Shown: positions 49,901 through 59,716 of the stretch, one piece after another | How the letters are laid out: each line of letters starts with the position of its first letter | Position numbering within the stretch: the first letter of the stretch is position 1 | Source: Rhodospirillales bacterium | GTDB lineage: Bacteria > Pseudomonadota > Alphaproteobacteria > Acetobacterales > Acetobacteraceae | Direction: 5' to 3' | DNA: 64,000 nucleotides | Assembly: GCA_025352665.1 (NCBI GenBank) | Contig: JANXSM010000115.1 | Coordinates: forward strand, 1 to 64,000 | Position numbers and translations under genes: made by a program | Notes under the pieces: model-generated | What the model was told of the DNA's origin: nothing | Seen by the model: only the letters and a program-made list of their open reading frames with translations | The model's database searches: none

Positions 49901-52042
49901 CTACCCAGGCTCTGGGTCGGAGCCGAACGCGCGCGGCAAGATAATGCGGATCGTCGTGCCTTCGCCCAGCGCGCTGATGATCTCGGCCCTGCCGCCGGAT
50001 TGGCGGGTAACACCGTAGACCTGGCTCAGCCCGAGGCCGGATCCTTTGCCGGCGGCCTTGGTGGTAAAAAAGGGGTCGAAGGCGTTGCGCCGCACCTCTT
50101 CCGACATGCCCGTGCCGTTGTCTCCGATATCGATTGTCACGTAGTCGCCGGCGGCCAGGTCGTCGGGCCCCTGGGGCGCGCAAATCATATGGTTGAAGCT
50201 GCGCATGGTCAGCACGCCGCCTTCGGGCATGGCGTCGCGGGCGTTGATGACGAGGTTGAGAATGACGTTCTCGATCTGCACAAGATCGACCAGGACCGGC
50301 CAGAGCCCGCTCTGAAGCTCCATCTGCAGGCGGATTTGCGAACCGATCGAAGTGCGGATGATTTCGCGCATGCCCTCGATGGTTGCGTTGATGTGAATGA
50401 GCTGCGGCACTAGGTCCTGCTTGCGCGAAAAGGCCAGCAGCTGATGCACCAGCGCCGCCCCGCGCTGCGTTGCCTGGAGGATGATGTTGGCCCGATGCAT
50501 CAGCGTCGGATTGTCCTCCAGGTCGATTTCCAGCATCTCTGCGTTCAGCGTGATCGAGGCCAGCAGATTGTTGAAATCATGCGCAAGCCCGGCGGTCAGT
50601 CGGCCCACGGCTGCCATGGTTTGAGCCTGGTGCAAACGCTCGGCAGCGACACGGCGCTCAGTGACGTCGGCGTAGAGTGTGACAAAGCCGCCGCCTGGCA
50701 GGACGTTGCGGCGGATTTCCAGGAGCCGCCCGTTCGGGCGCAGCCGCTCGAGCGTGCCAACTCTGGGTGAGCGTTGCAGCAGGCTGATACGCCGGTCGGC
50801 TTCCACGTCTGGGTCGACCGTGCCAAATTCGCCACACTCCGCTTGCGCCCGCAGAATATCACGCATCGGCAGGCCGACGCGCAGTATGTTGTCCGGCACA
50901 CCGGTGAATTCGACGAACTGGCGATTCCACTCGAGCAGGTGCATCTGAGCATCCAGCATCATAATGCCGTCGCTCATGCCCGAAAGGGCGGCCTGCAGCC
51001 GAGCGGCCTTGGCCTGCGCCTCGCCGCGCGCTTCCTCCAGGGCCGCGTTTGCGGTGCGCAGCACGCCCTGCTCCTGGGCCAGCGAGTCTTCGCGGGCATA
51101 AGCGACATGGGTGGCCTGCAGCAGCAGCCCGGAGCAGGCCAACAGGAACAAGGCGGTGAGCGCTGCGAAGGAGAACGCCGCGGTGCGCCATTCGTAGAAC
51201 GGCTGCATCGCGGCCTCCAGCTCGATGCCGACCAGCACCACCATGTTGCGATCGGGTAGCGGGGCGAACGCGTGGATGCGCGTGATCCCGTCATTGGGAG
51301 ACGAGCCGACCCAGTCGGTATCGCGGCCATTCTGTGCCGCCTGAAGCAGCGGCGAACCGGCAATGATCTTGAACGTCTGGTTGCCGCCCGCGCCTGACTG
51401 GGACAGCAGGCCGCCATCGCCGAGGCTGAGCAGCGCGATCAGGCCGTTGTTGCCCAGTTCGATCGTGTCGGCAAAGGCGTCGAGCGCCGTGGTGGACAAG
51501 GTTGCGGCGATCACGCCGCCGAAACTCCCATCCGGACCCTGCAGGCGCCGTGCCAGGTTGAGCTGCCAGCTGCGCGTGACCAAGCCTTGCACCGGCACGC
51601 CGACGAACATGTTGGCTTCGCCGCGTTGCAGAGACTGCTCATGGCGAAAATAATCCCGGCCGACCACGTTCGCGCCGACGATTTCTGGCCGCGTACTCTG
51701 TCGGACCACGCCTGCGGCATCAACGATGAAAAGATGCAGTGTGGTGTCGGGCATGGCCAGCATCTGGCCGGGAAACCGCTCGAACTGGAAATGCGTGGGG
51801 TCGCGTTCCCAGGAATCGGCCAGAATTCGCAGCGTCTGGTCGCTGGTCAGCAGTTGCCGGTTTAGCTGCTCCTCAACCGCCAGTGCCTTGCGGCTGAGCG
51901 TGGCCCGCACGCTGACGCTGGTTTCGGTCTGATGGGCGCGGAGCAGCATGGCGGCGCTGACGGCGACCAGCGCAAGCATCAGTAGCGTGCCTGCGATCAG
52001 CAGCCACTGGCGGAAAACGCGGCCGCTTTTCACACCGGGCAT
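49901..52042 (-). CDS. membrane PAS histidine kinase
   Basis: A 713-residue sensor kinase. A membrane segment at about 12-34 and another at about 287-308 flank a periplasmic PDC/CHASE-like sensor; a coiled coil (about 320-350) leads to a PAS domain (about 350-455: [21 protein letters not shown]). The HisKA box is [16 protein letters not shown] with the phosphoacceptor H, and the ATPase has N box [12 protein letters not shown]1 IGDNGTGM and G2 GKGSGLGL. The N-box and AHDFNN style match the class with NtrB-like HisKA. It converges with the response regulator. Confidence 0.88.
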   Translation of the reverse strand: MPGVKSGRVFRQWLLIAGTLLMLALVAVSAAMLLRAHQTETSVSVRATLSRKALAVEEQLNRQLLTSDQTLRILADSWERDPTHFQFERFPGQMLAMPDTTLHLFIVDAAGVVRQSTRPEIVGANVVGRDYFRHEQSLQRGEANMFVGVPVQGLVTRSWQLNLARRLQGPDGSFGGVIAATLSTTALDAFADTIELGNNGLIALLSLGDGGLLSQSGAGGNQTFKIIAGSPLLQAAQNGRDTDWVGSSPNDGITRIHAFAPLPDRNMVVLVGIELEAAMQPFYEWRTAAFSFAALTALFLLACSGLLLQATHVAYAREDSLAQEQGVLRTANAALEEARGEAQAKAARLQAALSGMSDGIMMLDAQMHLLEWNRQFVEFTGVPDNILRVGLPMRDILRAQAECGEFGTVDPDVEADRRISLLQRSPRVGTLERLRPNGRLLEIRRNVLPGGGFVTLYADVTERRVAAERLHQAQTMAAVGRLTAGLAHDFNNLLASITLNAEMLEIDLEDNPTLMHRANIILQATQRGAALVHQLLAFSRKQDLVPQLIHINATIEGMREIIRTSIGSQIRLQMELQSGLWPVLVDLVQIENVILNLVINARDAMPEGGVLTMRSFNHMICAPQGPDDLAAGDYVTIDIGDNGTGMSEEVRRNAFDPFFTTKAAGKGSGLGLSQVYGVTRQSGGRAEIISALGEGTTIRIILPRAFGSDPEPG

Positions 52043-52308
52043 GAGCGCATCGTGGTCCTGAGGTGACGGGTCCTCGAAGACTGCATCAACAAGTCCATTA
52101 TTACCCGTGTCAATGATCGCATGTCGGTTGGCCTAGCCCAGCCACAGACATGTGACCATCGTGAAAAGTCTGCAGCAAAAATAATGGACCAATACCGATC
52201 ACGAATGTCTGACGAAGCGACTGGTCAGGGGATCCGGCGCGGGTGTCCTCCACCCCCGACACGTGCGAGATTGGTGCTTCGGCATCGCTTCCAAGGTCAG
52301 GATCTCCC

Positions 52309-52995
52309 ATGAGCGCGTTCGTCATTCCAGCCCCCGCCATCGCCGCTGTTCCGGTCGCCGGAGGCGGATCGTTTCCTGTGCGGCGCATTTTCTGCGTCGG
52401 CCGCAACTACGCCGCTCACGCGCGCGAAATGGGGCACGACCCCGATCGCGAGGCGCCGTTCTTTTTTTGCAAACCCTCCGACAGTATTCTGACAGGCGGG
52501 CGCGATATGCCATACCCAACGATGTGCAACGATTTGCATCATGAAATGGAACTCGTGGTCGCACTGGGTTCGGGCGGTTGCGACATTGCCGAGGCGGATG
52601 CGCTGGCCAAGGTGTGGGGCTACGCCGCGGGCCTGGATATGACCCGGCGCGACTTGCAGAACGAGGCGAAGAAGGCAGGTCGCCCCTGGGACATGGCGAA
52701 GGGCTTCGATTGCTCCGCCCCGATCGGCGAGCTGGTGCCCGCTGCCGCCTTGGCCGACCCGACCAAGGGCAAGATCGAGCTCAAAGTCAACGGCGTGGTG
52801 CGCCAGACCAGCGATCTGTCGACGCTGATCTGGTCGATCGCCGAGACGATTTCCTATCTCTCGCGCCTGGTGCGGCTTGAGGCTGGCGACCTCATCTTCT
52901 CCGGAACCCCCGAAGGCGTGGCAGCGGTCAAGCGTGGCGACCTGATGGAAGGCTTTGTGGAACACGTCGGCACGGTCACGGCGCGGGTGGTTTGA
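52309..52995 (+). CDS. fumarylacetoacetate hydrolase (FAH) family protein
   Basis: A 228-residue FAH-fold hydrolase or decarboxylase. The fold-typical start is IFCVGRNYAAHAREMGHD, and the metal-binding acidic residues are in DLHHEMELVVALG and YAAGLDMTRRDLQ; the end has GDLIFSGTPEGVAAVKRGDLM. Size and sequence match the short FAH group (fumarylpyruvate or acylpyruvate hydrolase-like). The last 20 bases overlap the convergent hpnN gene. Confidence 0.87.
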   Translation: MSAFVIPAPAIAAVPVAGGGSFPVRRIFCVGRNYAAHAREMGHDPDREAPFFFCKPSDSILTGGRDMPYPTMCNDLHHEMELVVALGSGGCDIAEADALAKVWGYAAGLDMTRRDLQNEAKKAGRPWDMAKGFDCSAPIGELVPAAALADPTKGKIELKVNGVVRQTSDLSTLIWSIAETISYLSRLVRLEAGDLIFSGTPEGVAAVKRGDLMEGFVEHVGTVTARVV

Positions 52996-55603
52996 CAGGC
53001 AAAGCCGTCAGCAACGGCGGCATGCAGATCAGGGTGACAAGAAGAGTGGACCCCAGGCTTAGCAGCAGCAGAGCGCCCATGCTAGCGGTGCCGGGATGGG
53101 CGCTCAATGCCAGGGAGCCAAACGCCGTCGAGGTGGTCAGGGCCGAGAACAGGATGGCGCGTGCAGTGCCGGTGCCGAGATAGGCCCGGGCGCCCGCGCG
53201 CCAGTTCATCACGAAATAGATGTTGAAGCTGACGCCGACGCCCAGCAGCAACGGGAGGGCGATGATGTTGGCGAAGTTGAGCGGCAGCGGCAGCAACACT
53301 GCCACCACCACAGTGATCAGGGCGGATAGCAGCAAAGGGCCCAGCACCAGCGCCACATCGACCACGCGGCGAAGCACGAGGGCGAGCAGTACTGCGATCG
53401 ATAGCAGGGCGCCGGTCGCCGCCACCCTGAAGGCATGTGTGATTGTACCGGCGGTTTCGACGATGGTGACGGCGGAGCCGGCCGCATCCGGTGCCACACT
53501 GCGCACTTGGGCCACGAAATCATGCAGCCCCTGGCTGTCGCGCGCGGCCGCCGTGGAAAGTGCCTGCACCCGTACTCGCCCGTCGGGCAGCCGCCAGTCG
53601 CGGGCGAAATCGGCAGGAATGTCGGCCACTGCCACGGGATGGACGTTCAGCGACAGTTTCAGCCGCTGCAGCTGCAACGGAAGGAAGCGGGTGAGTGCGG
53701 CGTTGACAGCCATCAGCGTATCGGCAGGGGCGACTTCCAGAGCCTTGAGGTCACCGATCAGCGGCTGCAGCGTGACGCCCGCCGGGGTATTGCCGGCGCG
53801 CTCAAGTTGAACGGCCGCGGTATGGGCGGCCAGTCTCAGATCCTCCGGTTGCACGGCTGCTGCTGGCGCGTGTGCCGCCAGCGTGGAACCCAGAATGTTC
53901 GATGCATCCGCCAGTAGGGCCATCTTGGCGGGTTGATCCTCCGGCACAAAGCTCGAGAGGGTCAGAACCTCCGCCACCAGCGGCAGCTTGCGCAGCTTCG
54001 CCGCAAGTGCGTCAGCGTCTGCCTGGTTGGCTGCGAGGATATCGACCGAATAGGGGTTGGTCAGAGGTGAATCCATCAGGTCGGACAGGGTACGCATCGC
54101 CTCCGTGTGCGGATCCTTGGTGTGCAGCGGGTCGCTGTCGAACGTCAGGCGAGGCAGTAGAATCGCGCCAGCGATGCCCAGGATCGCGAACACCAGCAGC
54201 ACTGGCCGACCGCGACGCACCAGAACGGCCTCCAGCCGGTGGCCCCAGGCGAAGCCGACTTCGGCCGCCTCCGGTCTCGGGCGGCACAGCACCAGGGCAG
54301 CGGGCAGGAACAGCAAGGTGCACAGGAACGCCACGATCATGCCCACGCCGGCGATTAGGCCCAGCTCGGCGACTCCCACGAAATCGGTCGGCACGAAGGC
54401 AAGGAAACCCGCCGCGGTCGCCAGCGCCGCCACCATGATCTGTGGTCCCACCGAGCGCACGGTGGCGTCGATCGCAGCGCCTGCGTCGGCGATGCCGTGG
54501 CGTTGCTCGCGGTATCGTACCGAGAACTGGATTCCGAAATCGACCGCGATGCCGACGAACAGGATGGCGAAGGCCACCGAGATCAGGTTCAGCGTGCCAA
54601 CGGCCACGGCGGCAAAACCTGTTGTCACCAGCAGCCCCAGCATGAGGGTTCCCACGATCGGCAGGATCAGCCGCCACGAGCGGACCGCAAGCGTCAGCCA
54701 CAGGAGCACCAACACGACGCTGGCCGCGGTGCCGATTGCAGCACCCTGGGCGACGGTTGCGAACTCCTCGTCCGCCAGCGCCACGGCGCCGGTGATGCGG
54801 ACATGGGCAACACCGGCGCGTACGAATTCCAGATTGGCGGCAGCTGCGCGTATTGCCGCACTTGCCGACCCGCCCGGTTCCAGCGCGCCATAATCGAGCT
54901 TCGGCCGCGCCAGCACGAAGCGGTATTTGCCGGCCTGCTCGGACAGCGAGCCCGCCAGCAGGGTTTGCCACGACAACGGTTCGGCGTGGCCTGCCAAGGC
55001 CGATGCCAGCGCCTTATGGAACGCGTTGAGGGACGGGGCAAAGCTTGCCGCATTCGCCTGACCGCGTTCGATGCCCTGACCGACCAGGCCCAAGGCTGCG
55101 AACAGCCCACGTGCCGATGGGTCGTTGGCGAGCTGACCCAGGAAGGGTTGCGCGTCGATCGTGCTGTCGAGCAGCTTGCCGAGCTGCTTCTGGTCGAGGA
55201 ACAGCAGGCCGTTCTCCTCAAGATAGGGTGAGGCGTCCGGCCGGCGCACATCCATGAAATGCTGGGTGTCGCGCGACAAGGCGGCTGCGAGGTCGGCAGC
55301 TGTCTGGTCCTCGATCTCCGGAGAGCTGCCGTCCACCACCGCCACCAGCAGGTCCTGGAACTGCGGGAACGCCTTGTTGTAGGCGATGTCGCGCTGGTGC
55401 CAGGGCAGGTCGGCCGCGAACAGCTTGTCGGTGTCGGTCGAAACACCCAGCCGCGTCGTGGTCAGCGCCAGGCAGATGCCACCGAGGACGACGCCTACCA
55501 GGACCGTCAGCCAGGCGCGCGAACAGCATCGCGCCACAATGCGCGCGAGCAGCGAAGTGAGGGACATCAGGGGGCTGGATCCGGATCTGTCGGTATTGGC
55601 CAC
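52976..55603 (-). CDS. hpnN: HpnN, hopanoid-associated RND-type transporter
   Basis: An 875-residue RND-superfamily protein (MMPL/SSD type) with two halves of six helices each separated by large periplasmic loops. The sequence LTTTRLGVSTDTDKLFAADLPW, FPQFQDLLVAVVDG, and AILFVGIAVDFGIQFSVRYREQRHG is that of HpnN, which moves hopanoids to the outer membrane. It sits 33 kb from the rest of the hpn genes. The start is GTG 55603, 11 bases after GGGAGGG; ATG 55567 is the alternative. The C-terminus overlaps the FAH gene by 20 bases. Confidence 0.88.
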   Translation of the reverse strand: MANTDRSGSSPLMSLTSLLARIVARCCSRAWLTVLVGVVLGGICLALTTTRLGVSTDTDKLFAADLPWHQRDIAYNKAFPQFQDLLVAVVDGSSPEIEDQTAADLAAALSRDTQHFMDVRRPDASPYLEENGLLFLDQKQLGKLLDSTIDAQPFLGQLANDPSARGLFAALGLVGQGIERGQANAASFAPSLNAFHKALASALAGHAEPLSWQTLLAGSLSEQAGKYRFVLARPKLDYGALEPGGSASAAIRAAAANLEFVRAGVAHVRITGAVALADEEFATVAQGAAIGTAASVVLVLLWLTLAVRSWRLILPIVGTLMLGLLVTTGFAAVAVGTLNLISVAFAILFVGIAVDFGIQFSVRYREQRHGIADAGAAIDATVRSVGPQIMVAALATAAGFLAFVPTDFVGVAELGLIAGVGMIVAFLCTLLFLPAALVLCRPRPEAAEVGFAWGHRLEAVLVRRGRPVLLVFAILGIAGAILLPRLTFDSDPLHTKDPHTEAMRTLSDLMDSPLTNPYSVDILAANQADADALAAKLRKLPLVAEVLTLSSFVPEDQPAKMALLADASNILGSTLAAHAPAAAVQPEDLRLAAHTAAVQLERAGNTPAGVTLQPLIGDLKALEVAPADTLMAVNAALTRFLPLQLQRLKLSLNVHPVAVADIPADFARDWRLPDGRVRVQALSTAAARDSQGLHDFVAQVRSVAPDAAGSAVTIVETAGTITHAFRVAATGALLSIAVLLALVLRRVVDVALVLGPLLLSALITVVVAVLLPLPLNFANIIALPLLLGVGVSFNIYFVMNWRAGARAYLGTGTARAILFSALTTSTAFGSLALSAHPGTASMGALLLLSLGSTLLVTLICMPPLLTALPVKPPAP

Positions 55604-55722
55604 AGGGGATAGTCCCTCCCGGCGCGTCGGTCCATCTCGGCACCGCCGGCGCGGGTGGTTTGAGCGTCGCCACTTCTACGCCAAACCGGGCTGGCGTATG
55701 ACCGCGCAAACAGGAGGACCCC

Positions 55723-56856
55723 ATGAGCACGACACTCGCCCCGAAGCCCCGCACCCGCGCGCCGTTCCGCGCCGATCACGTCGGCAGCCTGCTGCGTCCG
55801 CAGGCACTGCGCGAGGCCCGAGCGGCGCGTGCCGTGGGCACGATCACAGCAACACAGCTGCGTGAGGTCGAGGACCGTTGTATCAAGGAGGCGGTCACCC
55901 GCCAGGAATCGATAGGCCTGCGCGCCGCGACCGACGGAGAATACCGCCGCGCCTTCTGGCACTACGACTTCATGGCGGGCCTCGAAGGTGTCGAACTGGT
56001 GGCGCCGCCGACCAAGGTGGCGTTCAGCGGCGGCGTTTTGCTGCCCTATACGTTGCAGGTCAACAGCCGTGTCGCGTGGCAGAAGCCGGTGATGATCGAT
56101 GACTACAAATACACCGCCAGCTGCGTGACCACGGCGGTGGCCAAGCAAACCATCCCGTCGCCCAGCGTGCTGCATTTCCGCGGCGGGCGGCGTGCCATCG
56201 ACAACACGATCTATCCTGACATGGGTCAGTTCTTCAGCGACCTCGAAAATGCCTATCACCGTGCTGTCCACGCCTTTGCGGACGCTGGCTGCCGCTATCT
56301 GCAGCTCGACGAGGTCAACATCGCCTATCTTTGCGACCCCGAGCAGATCGAAGGCCTCAAGGCGCGTGGCGAGCATGTCGAGGGGCTGCTCGAAACCTAC
56401 GGCGCCATGATCAACACGGCGATCGAGGGCCGGCCGGACGACATGGTCGTCACCATGCATCTGTGCCGCGGTAATTTCCGCTCCACCTGGGCCGCCAAGG
56501 GCGGCTACGAGCCGGTGGCGGAGACGCTGTTCAACACGATCGGCGTCGATGCGTATTTCATGGAATACGACACCGACCGCGCCGGTGGCTTCGAGCCACT
56601 GCGCTTCGTGCCGCGCGGCCGCAAGATGGTGGTGCTCGGCATCATGACCAGCAAGACCGGCGAGCTTGAGAGCAAGGACAGCCTTAAGCGGCGGCTGGAC
56701 GAAGCGAGCAAGTTCTTGCCGCTGGAGCAGTTGGCCCTCAGCCCGCAATGCGGATTTGCCAGCACCGAGGAAGGCAATCTGCTGACTGAGGACGAGCAGT
56801 GGAAGAAGCTCGAGCGCTGCGTGGAAGTGGCGCGCGATGTGTGGGGCGAGGTGTAG
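55723..56856 (+). CDS. cobalamin-independent methionine-synthase-like (MetE C-domain) protein
   Basis: A 377-residue single-domain protein of the MetE/YxjG type (the C-terminal domain of MetE). Key features: RADHVGSLLRP at the N-terminus, YLQLDEVNIAYL, MHLCRGNF (zinc ligand His and Cys) and LALSPQCGFAS (second zinc Cys). It has an AGGAGG site nine bases before the ATG. Such short proteins use small methyl donors rather than folate, but the donor is unknown here. A dense hairpin region separates it from the convergent ppdK. Confidence 0.87.
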   Translation: MSTTLAPKPRTRAPFRADHVGSLLRPQALREARAARAVGTITATQLREVEDRCIKEAVTRQESIGLRAATDGEYRRAFWHYDFMAGLEGVELVAPPTKVAFSGGVLLPYTLQVNSRVAWQKPVMIDDYKYTASCVTTAVAKQTIPSPSVLHFRGGRRAIDNTIYPDMGQFFSDLENAYHRAVHAFADAGCRYLQLDEVNIAYLCDPEQIEGLKARGEHVEGLLETYGAMINTAIEGRPDDMVVTMHLCRGNFRSTWAAKGGYEPVAETLFNTIGVDAYFMEYDTDRAGGFEPLRFVPRGRKMVVLGIMTSKTGELESKDSLKRRLDEASKFLPLEQLALSPQCGFASTEEGNLLTEDEQWKKLERCVEVARDVWGEV

Positions 56857-56862
56857 GCAAGC

Positions 56863-56976
56863 GCTTCTTTTTTGAAAAAAAGAAGCAAAAAACTTTCAAT
56901 GGATAAAAGTTTTTTGGTCCTTTTTTTCAAAAAAGGACTGCTTGGCGAAGAACGCGGCGAGCTTCAGCTCGCCGCG
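56863..56976. terminator. array of four hairpins between convergent genes
   Basis: Four consecutive inverted repeats lie in 114 bp: GCTTCTTTTTT/AAAAAAGAAGC (56863-56886), AAAAAACTTT/AAAGTTTTTT (56887-56915), GTCCTTTTTT/AAAAAAGGAC (56917-56938) and CGCGGCGAGC/GCTCGCCGCG (56953-56976). The U-rich and A-rich arms can terminate transcription from either side, from the MetE-like gene and from ppdK. Confidence 0.75.
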
Positions 56977-56979
56977 TTG

Positions 56980-59649
56980 TTACGCGGTCCGGTCGACGCC
57001 CACTCCCAGGGCCGCCTGGGCCGCGGCCAAGCGGGCCACCGGCACGCGATACGGTGAGCATGAAACATAATCGAGGCCGACCGCCTCGCAAAAAGCGATC
57101 GATGCGGGATCGCCGCCATGTTCGCCGCAAATGCCCATCTTCAGAGCGTTCTTGGTGGAACGGCCCTTTTCCGCGGCAAGCCGGATCATGGCGCCGACGC
57201 CCTCGATGTCGAGCGAGATGAACGGGTCTTTGGCGAGAATGCCCTGCTCCACGTAGCTGGGCAGAAACTTGCCGGCGTCGTCGCGTGACAGGCCGAACAC
57301 GGTCTGGGTCAGATCGTTGGTGCCGAAGCTGAAGAAATCGGCGACCTCGGCAATCTTGTCCGCGGTGATGGCGGCTCGCGGCAACTCGATCATGGTGCCC
57401 ACGATGTATTCGATGCGCATGCCTTGCTCCGCGAACACGGCTTCGGCCATTTTATCCACTTGGGCGCGGGCGATTTCCAGCTCGCGCTTCATGCCGACCA
57501 GCGGGATCATGATTTCGGGGATCGGCGCGGTGCCGAGTTCCCGGGTGGCTGCAATGGCGCCTTCGAAGATGGCGCGTGCTTGCATTTCGTAGATCTCGGG
57601 GTAGGTGATGCCCAGGCGGCAGCCGCGATGGCCGAGCATAGGATTGCTCTCGGCCAGTTCGTCCATCCGGCGGTGCATGGCTGCCAGATCGGTGCCCAGC
57701 GCCTTGGCGACTTCGGCAAGCTCGGCTTCGGCATGCGGCAGGAATTCATGCAGCGGCGGGTCGAGCAGGCGGATCGTCACGGGCAGCCCCGCCATGATGC
57801 GGAACAGCTCCAGGAAGTCCTGGCGCTGAAACGGCAGCAGCTTGGCGAGAGCCGTACGTCTGCCGGCTTCGTCGGACGACATGATCATCTGGCGTACGGC
57901 ACCGATGCGGGTCGGATCAAAGAACATATGCTCGGTGCGGCACAGCCCAATGCCTTCAGCGCCGAACTTGCGCGCCGTCTCGGCATCGAGCGGTGTCTCC
58001 GCGTTGGTGCGAACCTTGAGGCGGCGCACTTCGTCGGCCCAGCCCATCAGCGTTGCGAACTCGCCGGCGAGCTTTGGTTCCACCATCGGCACGGTGCCGA
58101 GGAACACTTCACCGGTGGCGCCATCGAGAGTGATGATATCGCCGGCGTTGACCACATGGCCGCCGGCCCGCAGCGTTTGCGCACCGTAGTCGACGGCGAC
58201 ACCGCCGGCGCCGGACACACAGGGGCGACCCATGCCGCGGGCCACCACGGCTGCGTGGCTGGTCATGCCGCCGCGGGTGGTGAGGATGCCCTTCGCGGCG
58301 TGCATGCCGTGAATGTCCTCCGGCGAAGTCTCGATGCGTACCAGGATGACTGCCTCGCCTTTGGCTGCGCGCATCTCGGCCTCGTCGGCGTTGAACACCA
58401 CGGCGCCGCAGGCGGCGCCGGGGCTCGCAGGTAGGCCCTTGCTGATCAGGGTGCGCTTTGCGTTAGGATCCAGCGTCGGGTGCAGCAGCTGGTCAAGCGA
58501 GGACGGGTTGACGCGCTTGATCGCCTCGTTGCGATCGATCAGGCCGTCCTCGGCCATTTCGACGGCGATCCGGAGCGAGGCCGCGGCGGTTCGTTTGCCA
58601 TTACGAGTCTGAAGCATATACAGCTTGTTCTGCTGCACGGTGAACTCGATGTCTTGCATGTCCTGGTAGTGGCGTTCCAGGGTTTCCCGAACCTTCATCA
58701 GCTCGGCGTAAGCCGCGGGCATTGCCACTTCCATTGGCTGCTCGTCGGGCTTGGCGCGCTCTTTGGCCATCGGCTGCGGGGTGCGGATGCCGGCGACGAC
58801 GTCCTCACCCTGGGCGTTCACCAGATATTCGCCGTAGAACATGTTCTCCCCGGTCGAGGGGTCGCGGGTGAAGCAGACGCCGGTGGCGCAATCCGCCCCC
58901 ATGTTGCCGAACACCATGGCCTGGACGTTGACGGCGGTGCCCCAGCTGGCGGGAATGTCGTGCAGCCTGCGATAGGTGTTGGCGCGCGGGTTCATCCAGC
59001 TGCCGAACACGGCGCCGATGGCGCCCCACAGCTGCTCATGCGGGTCCATTGGGAATGCGCGGCCGTTTTCCTGGGCCACCATGTCCTTGTAGCCCTCGAC
59101 CACGCCGCGCCAGTCTTTGGCGGTCAGCGCCGTGTCCTCGACCACGCCCGCGTCGATCTTGGCCGACTCGATGATTTCCTCGAAACGGTGATGGTCGACG
59201 TTGAGGACGACCGAGCCGTACATCTGAATGAAGCGGCGATAGCTGTCCCAGGCGAAACGCTCGTCGCCGGATGCCTTTGCCAGTCCCTCGACGGTGGTGT
59301 CGTTGAGACCGAGGTTGAGCACCGTGTCCATCATGCCCGGCATCGAGACGCGGGCGCCGGAGCGAACGGAGACCAGCAGCGGCCGGGTCGCATCGCCAAA
59401 GCTGAGGCCGACCGCGGTTTCGATCAGGGCGAGGGCTGCTGCGACCTGTTGCTTCAGTTCGGCCGGATAGTTCTGGTTGTTGTCGTAATAGGCGGTGCAC
59501 ACCTCGGTCGTGATGGTGAAGCCAGGTGGCACCGGCAGGTCGATCGAAGCCATTTCCGCGAGGTTGGCACCCTTGCCGCCCAGCAGGTTGCGCATGTCAG
59601 CGCGGCCTTCGTTGTGGCCGGCGCCGAAGCTGTAAACCCATTTGGACAT
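56980..59649 (-). CDS. ppdK: pyruvate phosphate dikinase
   Basis: An 889-residue PPDK interconverting pyruvate, ATP and phosphate with PEP, AMP and PPi. N-terminal ATP-binding domain: GGKGANLAEM and SVRSGARVSMPGMMDTVLN. Swivelling phosphohistidine domain: TTRGGMTSHAAVVARGMGRP. C-terminal PEP domain: FGTNDLTQTVFGLSRDDAGKF and GICGEHGGDPAS. ATG 59649 is chosen after GAGGGAG and because it starts with the family WVYSFG. Together with glyS upstream it is the last gene of the minus-strand string. Serves gluconeogenic PEP formation. Confidence 0.95.
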   Translation of the reverse strand: MSKWVYSFGAGHNEGRADMRNLLGGKGANLAEMASIDLPVPPGFTITTEVCTAYYDNNQNYPAELKQQVAAALALIETAVGLSFGDATRPLLVSVRSGARVSMPGMMDTVLNLGLNDTTVEGLAKASGDERFAWDSYRRFIQMYGSVVLNVDHHRFEEIIESAKIDAGVVEDTALTAKDWRGVVEGYKDMVAQENGRAFPMDPHEQLWGAIGAVFGSWMNPRANTYRRLHDIPASWGTAVNVQAMVFGNMGADCATGVCFTRDPSTGENMFYGEYLVNAQGEDVVAGIRTPQPMAKERAKPDEQPMEVAMPAAYAELMKVRETLERHYQDMQDIEFTVQQNKLYMLQTRNGKRTAAASLRIAVEMAEDGLIDRNEAIKRVNPSSLDQLLHPTLDPNAKRTLISKGLPASPGAACGAVVFNADEAEMRAAKGEAVILVRIETSPEDIHGMHAAKGILTTRGGMTSHAAVVARGMGRPCVSGAGGVAVDYGAQTLRAGGHVVNAGDIITLDGATGEVFLGTVPMVEPKLAGEFATLMGWADEVRRLKVRTNAETPLDAETARKFGAEGIGLCRTEHMFFDPTRIGAVRQMIMSSDEAGRRTALAKLLPFQRQDFLELFRIMAGLPVTIRLLDPPLHEFLPHAEAELAEVAKALGTDLAAMHRRMDELAESNPMLGHRGCRLGITYPEIYEMQARAIFEGAIAATRELGTAPIPEIMIPLVGMKRELEIARAQVDKMAEAVFAEQGMRIEYIVGTMIELPRAAITADKIAEVADFFSFGTNDLTQTVFGLSRDDAGKFLPSYVEQGILAKDPFISLDIEGVGAMIRLAAEKGRSTKNALKMGICGEHGGDPASIAFCEAVGLDYVSCSPYRVPVARLAAAQAALGVGVDRTA

Positions 59650-59716
59650 GCGAAGCGGCTCCCTCGTGGTGATGGGCATGCGGTAATGGCTTGATAGAGC
59701 ATGCGCGGGGATTGGA

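Noticed and set aside
58480-59694. 404-codon plus-strand frame opposite ppdK
   Set aside because: Shadow of the PPDK gene; no family resemblance, His/Gly/Asp-rich as expected from the complement of GC-rich codons.
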